Positions 1 through 5,412 of a stretch of DNA of 5,412 bases are shown here, one piece after another. Within the stretch, counting starts at the first letter, position 1; each line of letters begins with the position of its first letter. The translations under genes and the position numbers were made by a program. The stretch spans positions 1 through 5,412 of the forward strand of contig DIEQ01000082.1 in NCBI GenBank assembly GCA_002418705.1, in the 5' to 3' direction. A model generated the notes under the pieces. That model ran no database searches. It was not told where the DNA came from and saw nothing but the letters and a program-made list of their open reading frames with translations. The DNA comes from Mageeibacillus sp. UBA5770 (GTDB lineage Bacteria > Bacillota_A > Clostridia > Saccharofermentanales > Saccharofermentanaceae).

Positions 1-528
1 CGGCCAACACATGTATTCGTCCAGGCCGGTGTCGGATCGCTGGCCGGGGCTGTCCAGGGCTATTATGCCAACCGGTACCCCGATAACCCTCCTGTAGTCG
101 TTGTTGTCGAAGCCCGGGCTGCTGCCTGCCTGTATGAAGGTGCAATGGCAGGGGACGGAAACTGCCGGATTGTCAAAGGGGATCTCCAGACCATCATGGC
201 CGGCCTCGCCTGCGGCGAACCGAATACGATCGCATGGGACATTCTCAAAAATCATGTCCGTGTCTTTGTTTCAGCCCCTGACTGGGTTGCTGTCAAAGGA
301 ATGCGCATGTCGGCTGCCGCCCTGAAAGGCGATCCAAAGGTCATATCCGGAGAGTCCGGTGCCGTCGGGCTCGGATTGCTCGCAGCCGTTATGACAATGG
401 ATGAATATAAAGAGCTGCGCATTGCAATCGGCCTCACTGCCGATTCGAGAGTACTTCTTTTCTCCACCGAAGGAGACACAGACCCAGACCGCTTCAAATC
501 AATAGTCTGGGACGGAAATGATTCTTAA
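1..528 (+). CDS. ygeX: 2,3-diaminopropionate ammonia-lyase, C-terminal part (5' truncated by window edge)
   Basis: This is the last 175 residues of a pyridoxal-phosphate (fold type II, tryptophan-synthase-beta-like) lyase that converts 2,3-diaminopropionate to pyruvate and two ammonia in the cytoplasm. The reading frame is open from base 1, so the gene starts outside the window. The known family is about 400 residues, so roughly 44% is present. The piece begins in the cofactor phosphate-binding glycine loop (QAGVGSLAGAV, fragment residues 8-18). It continues with IMAGLACGEPN (65-75), SGESGAVG (116-123) and STEGDTD (155-161), all hallmarks of the YgeX family as I recall the E. coli protein. 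The PLP-binding lysine lies in the missing N-terminal part and cannot be checked. The stop is TAA at 526-528. The gene sits 46 bases before the M20 hydrolase, in the same order (X then Y) as in E. coli, which supports a shared pathway. Threonine dehydratase-like relatives are the main alternative, but the family-specific motifs make that unlikely. Confidence 0.93.
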   Translation, partial: RPTHVFVQAGVGSLAGAVQGYYANRYPDNPPVVVVVEARAAACLYEGAMAGDGNCRIVKGDLQTIMAGLACGEPNTIAWDILKNHVRVFVSAPDWVAVKGMRMSAAALKGDPKVISGESGAVGLGLLAAVMTMDEYKELRIAIGLTADSRVLLFSTEGDTDPDRFKSIVWDGNDS

Positions 529-563
529 TTGCAGATTTCAATAAAGATCAATCAAACGCTATG

Positions 564-569
564 AGGAGG
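564..569 (+). promoter_or_regulatory. Strong ribosome binding site for ygeY
   Basis: AGGAGG lies five bases before the ATG at 575, a near-consensus Shine-Dalgarno. It fixes the ygeY start. The surrounding 46-base gap after ygeX has no GC-rich hairpin followed by a T-run, so read-through from ygeX is expected. Confidence 0.85.
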
Positions 570-574
570 CACAC

Positions 575-1768
575 ATGAATTACGATGCAATCAAACAGTC
601 CGCACAAAACTACGAAAAGGATATGACCAGGTTCCTGCGCGATTTAGTCCGTATTCCGGGAGAAAGCGCCGGTGAAGAAGGTCACATCAACCGCATTGCC
701 GAGGAAATGAAAGCCCTTGACTTTGACAGGGTCGAAATAGACCCGATGGGCAATATTCTTGGCTATATGGGCAGCGGCCCTACTCTGATCGCTTATGATG
801 CCCATGTTGACACCGTCGGAATCGGAAACATCACCAATTGGACTTTCGACCCTTATGAAGGATTTGAGAGCGACACCGAAATCGGCGGACGCGGAACGTC
901 TGACCAGCTTGGCGGCATTGTATCATCCGTATACGGCGCCAGAATCATGAAAGACTTAGGTCTCCTGTCAGATAAATATACAGTCCTCGTGACCGGGACC
1001 GTACAGGAAGAAGACTGCGACGGACTTTGCTGGCAGTACATCATCAACGAAGACAAGGTCAGGCCTGAATTCGTTGTCATTACTGAGCCGACCGACGGCA
1101 ACATCTACCGCGGACAGCGCGGCCGTATGGAAATCCGCGTCGATGTCACAGGCGTTTCCTGCCATGGATCCGCACCGGAGCGCGGCGACAACGCAATTTA
1201 CAAGATGGCTGAGATCCTGCAGGAAGTCCGTGATCTGAATAACGACCTGCATGTAGACCCTTTCCTCGGAAAAGGAACCCTTGCCGTATCGGAAATCTTC
1301 TTTACCTCTCCTTCCCGCTGTGCCGTTGCCGACAGCTGCGCGATCTCCATCGACCGACGCCTGACAGACGGAGAGACTTTTCAATTAGCCCTCGATGAGA
1401 TTGCCGCCCTTCCTTCCGTCAAAAAATACGGCGCTAAAGTCAGCATGTATTCCTATGACAGGCCCAGTTACAAGAACCTGGTCTACCCGACCGAGTGCTA
1501 TTTCCCGACCTGGGTCATTCCCGAAGATCATGCCGCGACACGTGCCATCGTCGAATCATACGAGGGTATGTTCGGCACCCCGCTTGTTGATAAGTGGACC
1601 TTCTCAACCAACGGCGTTTCCATCATGGGCCGCTGCAAAATACCCTGCATCGGCTTCGGCCCGGGCAAAGAAGCACAGGCTCATGCGCCCAACGAAAAGA
1701 CCTGGAAGGCCGATCTGGTAAAATGTGCTGCGGTCTATGCAGCTCTGCCCTCTCTGTACTGCAAGTAA
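575..1768 (+). CDS. ygeY: YgeY-family M20 metallopeptidase/amidohydrolase (selenium/purine cluster hydrolase)
   Basis: A 397-residue cytoplasmic two-metal hydrolase of the M20/ArgE/DapE family, close to the roughly 400-residue length of E. coli YgeY. The full metal site is visible: DAHVDT (75-80, ligand His77 with Asp79), the bridging Asp110 in [10 protein letters not shown], the Glu145-Glu146 pair (general base and ligand), Glu171 in TEPTDGN, and His370 in [23 protein letters not shown] (193-207) marks the start of the lid/dimerisation domain and carries the conserved His197. There is no signal peptide or membrane segment. The start is well supported by AGGAGG five bases upstream. M20 enzymes hydrolyse amide, peptide or N-acyl/N-carbamoyl bonds. 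The YgeY subgroup is annotated in family databases only as a putative selenium-metabolism hydrolase. From its place between a diaminopropionate lyase and a carbamoyltransferase I infer that it frees the lyase substrate from an N-substituted (ureido or acyl) precursor. Older automatic names such as succinyl-diaminopimelate desuccinylase or acetylornithine deacetylase are less likely in this context. Confidence 0.9.
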   Translation: MNYDAIKQSAQNYEKDMTRFLRDLVRIPGESAGEEGHINRIAEEMKALDFDRVEIDPMGNILGYMGSGPTLIAYDAHVDTVGIGNITNWTFDPYEGFESDTEIGGRGTSDQLGGIVSSVYGARIMKDLGLLSDKYTVLVTGTVQEEDCDGLCWQYIINEDKVRPEFVVITEPTDGNIYRGQRGRMEIRVDVTGVSCHGSAPERGDNAIYKMAEILQEVRDLNNDLHVDPFLGKGTLAVSEIFFTSPSRCAVADSCAISIDRRLTDGETFQLALDEIAALPSVKKYGAKVSMYSYDRPSYKNLVYPTECYFPTWVIPEDHAATRAIVESYEGMFGTPLVDKWTFSTNGVSIMGRCKIPCIGFGPGKEAQAHAPNEKTWKADLVKCAAVYAALPSLYCK

Positions 1769-1905
1769 TACTCCGTGATAATTTATCCTGTCACAGCTTA
1801 GAATAATCAACTCCTCAAAAACCGCCAGACCTTAGGGAACCGTCACTGATTCGAACATCCGTCACCACAAAATCAATGCAGACGAATGCAAATGGAGAGT
1901 AATTT
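1769..1905 (+). other. 137-base intergenic gap between ygeY and ygeW
   Basis: This is the longest non-coding stretch in the window. It holds no open reading frame with a ribosome binding site, no convincing sigma-70 promoter and no rho-independent terminator: the best hairpin, GATA-ATT-TATC at 1777-1787, is AT-rich, has four base pairs and lacks a T-run. The only structure is a pair of CCGTCAC direct repeats, listed separately. The gap could hold an internal promoter, a processing site or a decayed gene; the sequence does not decide. Confidence 0.5.
1840..1865 (+). repeat. Short direct repeat (CCGTCAC x2, 19-base period) upstream of ygeW
   Basis: CCGTCAC occurs at 1840-1846 and again at 1859-1865. 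The period is 19 bases, about two helical turns. The palindrome TTCGAA (1850-1855) lies exactly midway between the copies. A partial third copy (TGTCAC) is at 1789-1794. This arrangement could be a protein binding site for ygeW regulation, but seven-base repeats also arise by chance, so this is only a candidate. Confidence 0.25.
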
Positions 1906-3096
1906 ATGAAAACTTTGAAGGACTACATTGACCGCCTGAACGAACTGAATTTCAAAGATATGTACAATAATGACTTTTTTCTCACTTGGGAAAAGTCGGA
2001 CGACGAACTCGAAGCCGTCTGGGTTCTTGCAGATGCCCTGCGTTACCTTCGCGAAAACAACATCTCCACAAAAGTTTTTGAAAGCGGTCTTGGCATCTCG
2101 ATTTTCCGCGACAATTCCACCCGCACGCGTTTTTCCTTTGCATCAGCCTGCAATATGCTCGGCCTCGAAGTCCAGGACCTTGACGAGGGCAAATCACAGA
2201 TCGCCCACGGCGAGACGGTACGCGAGACGGCCAACATGGTCTCCTTCATGGCTGATGTCATCGGTATCCGTGACGATATGTATATCGGCAAGGGCAACGC
2301 CTATATGCAAGAAGTCTCACAGGCCGTACAGGACGGCAAGCGCGACGGCGTACTCGAACAGCGCCCCACTCTTGTCAACCTCCAGTGCGACATCGATCAT
2401 CCGACACAGTGCATGGCTGACATGCTTCACATCATCCATGAGTTTGGCGGTGTCGAGAATCTAAAAGGCAAAAAACTTGCGATGACATGGGCATATTCCC
2501 CGTCTTACGGCAAGCCTCTCTCCGTTCCTCAGGGCGTAATCGGCCTGATGACCAGAATGGGAATGGAAGTCGTCCTCGCACATCCCAAGGGTTATGAAGT
2601 CATGCCCGAAGTCGAAGAAGTCGCTCTCGCGAATGCCGAAAAATCAGGCGGATCCTTCCGGAAAACCAACAGCATGGAAGATGCCTTTGCCGGCGCCGAT
2701 ATTGTATACCCCAAGAGCTGGGCTCCTTTTGCAGCCATGGAAAAGCGCACGGACCTTTATGGGAACAACGACTTCGACGGCATCAAGAAGCTGGAAAAGG
2801 AACTGCTCGCCCACAATGCAGAGCACAAGGACTGGGTCTGCACGGAAGAACTGATGAAGACGACGAAAGACGGCAAAGCCCTTTACCTGCACTGTCTGCC
2901 TGCCGATATTTCCGGAGTCAGCTGCAAGGACGGCGAAGTAGAAGCGTCCGTTTTCGACCGCTACAGAGTCCCTCTTTACAAGCAGGCCAGTTTCAAGCCC
3001 TACGTAATTGCAGCGATGATTTTCCTGAGCAAGTTTAAGGCACCTGCGGCACTTCTGGAGAAGCTCGCAAAAAACAACACCCCAAGAGTCATGTGA
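1906..3096 (+). CDS. ygeW: YgeW-type knotted carbamoyltransferase
   Basis: A 396-residue cytoplasmic member of the aspartate/ornithine carbamoyltransferase superfamily, matching the roughly 396 residues of E. coli YgeW. The N-terminal carbamoyl-phosphate domain carries FRDNSTRTRFS (68-78, phosphate loop STRTR 71-75), DEGKSQIAHGETVRET (93-108) and DIDHPTQ (162-168). The C-terminal half has TWAYSPSYGKPLSVPQG (194-210), in the region that forms the trefoil knot in N-acetyl-ornithine carbamoyltransferase-like proteins, then YPKSWAP (268-274) and HCLPADISGVSC (329-340). These blocks are nearly identical to YgeW as I recall it, and distinguish it from ordinary ornithine or aspartate carbamoyltransferases. 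A GGAG eight bases upstream of the ATG supports the start. The physiological substrate of the YgeW family was unknown when its structure was solved. The adjacent carbamate kinase suggests the reaction runs toward carbamoyl phosphate. No arginine biosynthesis or arginine deiminase gene is in the window, so an arginine role is not supported by context. Confidence 0.95.
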   Translation: MKTLKDYIDRLNELNFKDMYNNDFFLTWEKSDDELEAVWVLADALRYLRENNISTKVFESGLGISIFRDNSTRTRFSFASACNMLGLEVQDLDEGKSQIAHGETVRETANMVSFMADVIGIRDDMYIGKGNAYMQEVSQAVQDGKRDGVLEQRPTLVNLQCDIDHPTQCMADMLHIIHEFGGVENLKGKKLAMTWAYSPSYGKPLSVPQGVIGLMTRMGMEVVLAHPKGYEVMPEVEEVALANAEKSGGSFRKTNSMEDAFAGADIVYPKSWAPFAAMEKRTDLYGNNDFDGIKKLEKELLAHNAEHKDWVCTEELMKTTKDGKALYLHCLPADISGVSCKDGEVEASVFDRYRVPLYKQASFKPYVIAAMIFLSKFKAPAALLEKLAKNNTPRVM

Positions 3097-3133
3097 CCTC
3101 CTGAAATTATATCTATATGCCTGCAACGGCGAT

Positions 3134-3138
3134 GGAGG
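3134..3138 (+). promoter_or_regulatory. Ribosome binding site that sets the carbamate kinase start
   Basis: GGAGG lies eight bases before the ATG at 3147. The in-frame upstream ATG at 3117 has no Shine-Dalgarno before it, and the ATG at 3132 overlaps this site. Starting at 3147 gives MEKKRRIVLALGGNALG, the normal N-terminus of the family. The short CCTCC at 3097-3101 is complementary to this site. Confidence 0.8.
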
Positions 3139-3146
3139 GAAATCCT

Positions 3147-4115
3147 ATGGAAAAGAAAAGACGAATTGTCCTCGCTTTGGGCGGCAACGCACTTGGTAAT
3201 ACACTCCCTGAACAGATGGTTGCTGTTAAGGTTACATCAAAAGCTATTGTCGACCTTATCGAAGAAGGCTGCGAAGTTGTGGTAACACACGGCAATGGAC
3301 CCCAGGTAGGCATGATCAGCAACGCCATGGCGGCCCTCTCGAGGGAAGAACCAAGCCAGCCGAACACACCGCTGTCCGTCTGTGTCGCGATGAGCCAGGC
3401 CTATATAGGATATGACCTGCAAAATGCCCTGCGCGAGGAAATGTATAACCGCGGGATCATCCACATACCTGTTACCACCGTCATTACCCAGATCAGGGTA
3501 GACAAGGATGACCCCGCATTCAAAAATCCTTCCAAGCCGATCGGTCATTTTATGAACGAAGAGCACGCAGCGGAGGCCGCCGCCAAGTATGGGTATATAA
3601 TGAAAGAAGATGCCGGACGCGGTTATCGCCGTGTCGTGGCATCTCCCATGCCGGTAGAAATCATCGAAATCGGTGCGATCCGGTCACTCGCCGATTCCGG
3701 CCAGCTGGTCATCGCATGCGGAGGCGGAGGCATCCCGGTCACTCTCAAGGGAAACCATTTGAGAGGTGTCAGTGCTGTAATCGACAAAGACTTTGCCAGC
3801 TGTCTTTTGGCCGAACAGCTGGATGCCGATTATCTGATCATTCTGACGGCCGTTGAAAAGGTAGCGATACATTTCGGAAAACCCGACCAGATCTGGCTGA
3901 GTGACATCACAGTCGAAGAAGCCCGGAAATATATTGAAGAGCATGAATTCGCACCCGGATCCATGCTTCCCAAAGTGCAGGCAGCGGCACGGTTTGCCTC
4001 TTCAAAAGGAGGACGTACGGCGCTCATAACCCTGCTCGAAAAAGCAAGGGACGGCATCAACGGGAAGACCGGAACGAAAGTACATCAGTCACCGGCCGGA
4101 AAAGAAGGATGTTAA
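3147..4115 (+). CDS. yqeA: Carbamate kinase (YqeA/ArcC family)
   Basis: A 322-residue cytoplasmic amino-acid-kinase-fold enzyme that transfers phosphate from carbamoyl phosphate to ADP, giving ATP and carbamate, which decays to ammonia and CO2. The family is usually about 310 residues. Visible motifs are LALGGNALG (9-17, nucleotide/phosphate loop), THGNGPQVG (47-55), NPSKPIG (127-133), GRGYRRVVASP (157-167), ACGGGGIPV (190-198), VIDKDFAS (211-218), LTAVEKVAI (233-241), PGSMLPKVQAA (270-280) and a C-terminal GTKV (309-312). All expected catalytic blocks are intact. The start at 3147 is chosen over 3117 because of its Shine-Dalgarno and family N-terminus. It follows ygeW by 50 bases, as expected for a catabolic carbamoyltransferase-kinase pair. 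The symbol yqeA reflects the E. coli cluster counterpart; sequence alone does not separate it sharply from arcC. The tail after GTKV (about 10 residues) is unconserved. Confidence 0.95.
   Translation: MEKKRRIVLALGGNALGNTLPEQMVAVKVTSKAIVDLIEEGCEVVVTHGNGPQVGMISNAMAALSREEPSQPNTPLSVCVAMSQAYIGYDLQNALREEMYNRGIIHIPVTTVITQIRVDKDDPAFKNPSKPIGHFMNEEHAAEAAAKYGYIMKEDAGRGYRRVVASPMPVEIIEIGAIRSLADSGQLVIACGGGGIPVTLKGNHLRGVSAVIDKDFASCLLAEQLDADYLIILTAVEKVAIHFGKPDQIWLSDITVEEARKYIEEHEFAPGSMLPKVQAAARFASSKGGRTALITLLEKARDGINGKTGTKVHQSPAGKEGC
4105..4109 (+). promoter_or_regulatory. Ribosome binding site of guaD inside the carbamate kinase 3' end
   Basis: AAGGA lies seven bases before the guaD ATG at 4117 and within the last codons of the kinase gene. 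The kinase stop (4113-4115) and the guaD start are separated by a single base, so translational coupling is likely. Confidence 0.75.
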
Positions 4116-4116
4116 C

Positions 4117-5400
4117 ATGAACACAAATAAACGGACATTTGCACTAAAGGGAAATATACTTTACTGCACGGACAAAGAAAGAATTATCTCAAAAGAGAAC
4201 CATTACCTGCTTTGCGTAGACGGCAGGGTTGAAGGTGTTTTCGAGACAATGCCTGCTCAATATGCAGAAATTCCCGTGGAGGATAAAGGCAGACAGTTAA
4301 TTATTCCCGGCCTGATCGATCTGCACACGCATGCACCGCAGTATGCGTTCCGCGGTCTCGGCATGGACAGGGAACTGCTTGACTGGCTCGAGACATATGC
4401 TTTTCCCGAAGAAGCCAAATACGCCGACCTGAAGTATGCGCAAAAGGCCTACCGGATATTTGCAGATGACCTGCTGGCCGGCGCGACCACCCGGGCATGC
4501 ATTTTCGCGACCATTCATGTCGATGCTACTATACTGCTGATGGATATTCTTGAGCACACCGGCCTTAAGGCCATGGTCGGGAAAGTGAATATGGACCGCA
4601 ATTCCCCTTCGTACCTCTGTGAGGACAGCGCAGGACAGTCGATGGATGATACCAAACGCTGGCTTGATGCCTCCGAGGGCAGGTATCAGAATATTACGCC
4701 CATACTGACACCCCGCTATACGCCTGCGTGTTCAGATGAACTTATGAAAGGGCTTGGGGATCTGTCTGTTTCAGACAGCCTGCCGGTCCAGTCGCACTTG
4801 TCCGAGAACGGCGCGGAAATTGACTGGGTGCACGAACTTTGCCCGGATGCCGCGACCTATGCAGAATCCTACGACCGCTATTCCATGCTTGGGAATGACT
4901 CCCCGTGCATCATGGCCCACTGTATCCACATGAGTCCGGATGAGATAGACCTGCTGGAGAAGCGCGGTGTATTCATAGCCCACTGCCCACAGTCAAATAC
5001 GAATCTTGCCTCAGGTGTTGCACCGGTCCGGCAATTTCTCGACAGGGGCATGCACGTCGGATTTGGATCCGATATTGCGGGAGGCTACTCGCTGTCCATC
5101 TTCCGGGCCATGGCGGATGCTGCAGCCGCATCAAATCTTCGCTGGAAGCTTTCGGACAGTTCCCTGAAGCCTCTTACCATCCCGGAACTCTTTTATATGG
5201 CAACCAAAGGCGGCGGCGAATTCTTCGGCAAAGTCGGTTCGTTCGAAAAGGGTTATGAATTTGATGCTGTTGTACTGGATGATCATAATATTCCCTCACC
5301 CTCCCCGCTAACGCCTCTTCAGCGGCTTGAGCGCATGATATTCCTTTCCGACGAAAGAAATATCGACGAGAAGTACGTGGCGGGAATCCGGGTGAAGTAA
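4117..5400 (+). CDS. guaD: Guanine deaminase (amidohydrolase superfamily)
   Basis: A 427-residue cytoplasmic zinc amidohydrolase that deaminates guanine to xanthine and ammonia. The family is usually about 430-450 residues. Metal and catalytic residues are all visible: PGLIDLHTHAPQ (64-75) with zinc ligands His70 and His72 and the guanine-contacting Gln75; TPRYTPACS (198-206), matching the Arg-Phe pair that binds guanine in the human enzyme, here Arg200-Tyr201; HLSEN (227-231) with ligand His227 and catalytic Glu230; MAHCIHMS (266-273) with His268; AHCPQSN (288-294); and GSDIAGG (317-323) with ligand Asp319. LLDWLETYAFPEE (87-99) is also typical of guanine deaminases and separates it from SsnA, chlorohydrolase and cytosine-deaminase relatives. 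It starts one base after the kinase stop and is therefore co-transcribed. Its presence ties this cluster to purine breakdown: xanthine is the entry to the ring-cleaving route. In E. coli guaD lies further along the same genomic region rather than beside yqeA. The stop is TAA at 5398-5400, followed by 12 unassigned bases. Confidence 0.93.
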   Translation: MNTNKRTFALKGNILYCTDKERIISKENHYLLCVDGRVEGVFETMPAQYAEIPVEDKGRQLIIPGLIDLHTHAPQYAFRGLGMDRELLDWLETYAFPEEAKYADLKYAQKAYRIFADDLLAGATTRACIFATIHVDATILLMDILEHTGLKAMVGKVNMDRNSPSYLCEDSAGQSMDDTKRWLDASEGRYQNITPILTPRYTPACSDELMKGLGDLSVSDSLPVQSHLSENGAEIDWVHELCPDAATYAESYDRYSMLGNDSPCIMAHCIHMSPDEIDLLEKRGVFIAHCPQSNTNLASGVAPVRQFLDRGMHVGFGSDIAGGYSLSIFRAMADAAAASNLRWKLSDSSLKPLTIPELFYMATKGGGEFFGKVGSFEKGYEFDAVVLDDHNIPSPSPLTPLQRLERMIFLSDERNIDEKYVAGIRVK

Positions 5401-5412
5401 CCGCCGATTATG

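Noticed and set aside
1799..1804. TAGAAT as a -10 promoter element before ygeW
   Set aside because: The sequence about 17 bases upstream (GTGATA region) is not a credible -35, and no extended -10 TG precedes it.
1845..1870. Minus-strand GTTCGAATC at 1848-1856 resembles a tRNA T-loop
   Set aside because: The flanking five-base T-stem does not pair (GGATG against CAGTG), and no matching acceptor stem or other arms are found, so it is not a tRNA and only weakly a tRNA remnant.
1970..2464. 164-residue plus-strand frame inside ygeW
   Set aside because: It is a shifted-frame shadow with biased Ser/Thr/Arg composition and no motifs; the ygeW frame here is strongly conserved.
3094..3096. TGA stop of ygeW as a possible selenocysteine codon, given the cluster's selenium association
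   Set aside because: The protein already matches the family length at this point, and the read-through frame merely overlaps the carbamate kinase gene in another frame with no family similarity.
2644..3126. 160-residue open frame on the minus strand
   Set aside because: It lies wholly opposite the conserved ygeW coding region and resembles no family I know; it is a shadow of ygeW codon use. The same applies to the minus-strand frame at 968-1384 opposite ygeY.
4117..5400. Identity as SsnA, the other amidohydrolase of this cluster
   Set aside because: LLDWLETYAFPEE, TPRYTPACS, HLSEN and GSDIAGG follow guanine deaminase, and the sequence does not resemble SsnA as I recall it.
5401..5412. ATG at 5410-5412 as the start of a further gene
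   Set aside because: There is no well-spaced Shine-Dalgarno before it and the window ends at the codon, so it cannot be judged.

Overview
The window is a tightly packed, single-strand (+) catabolic cluster. It has one truncated gene and four complete genes, covering almost all of the 5,412 bases. In order they are: the 3' part of a 2,3-diaminopropionate ammonia-lyase gene (ygeX), an M20-family metallohydrolase (ygeY), a YgeW-type 'knotted' carbamoyltransferase (ygeW), a carbamate kinase (yqeA/arcC type) and a guanine deaminase (guaD). All five have named counterparts in the Escherichia coli ygeW-ygeX-ygeY-hyuA-yqeA...guaD region. That cluster is known from comparative genomics to travel with selenium/molybdenum hydroxylase genes. 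Work on gut bacteria has linked it to anaerobic breakdown of purines and uric acid.

Layout: 1-528 is the ygeX C-terminal part, open at the left edge. After a 46-base gap with a near-perfect Shine-Dalgarno comes ygeY (575-1768). A 137-base gap follows, the largest here, holding only a weak direct repeat. Then come ygeW (1906-3096), a 50-base gap, carbamate kinase (3147-4115, start set by its ribosome binding site) and guaD (4117-5400), which begins one base after the kinase stop. The last 12 bases hold no recognisable feature. I see no rho-independent terminator between genes, so the five are probably one transcript that starts upstream of the window.

How the genes may work together (inference from family reactions): guanine deaminase feeds guanine into xanthine. 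Purine rings opened by enzymes outside this window would leave a ureido- or carbamoyl-substituted C3 diamino acid. YgeW could release carbamoyl phosphate from it, carbamate kinase would use that to make ATP, YgeY could hydrolyse a remaining amide or ureido group, and YgeX would cleave 2,3-diaminopropionate to pyruvate and ammonia. The result would be an energy-yielding fermentation of purine carbon and nitrogen. The purine-ring enzymes (xanthine dehydrogenase, YgfK, SsnA, HyuA) are not in this window.

Organism: strong AGGAGG-type ribosome binding sites, mid G+C judged by eye, and a fermentative amino-acid/purine cluster fit an anaerobic Bacillota (Clostridia or Negativicutes) member. This is a low-confidence guess, and the gene order differs from E. 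coli. The families are known; the most open questions are the true substrates of YgeW and YgeY.
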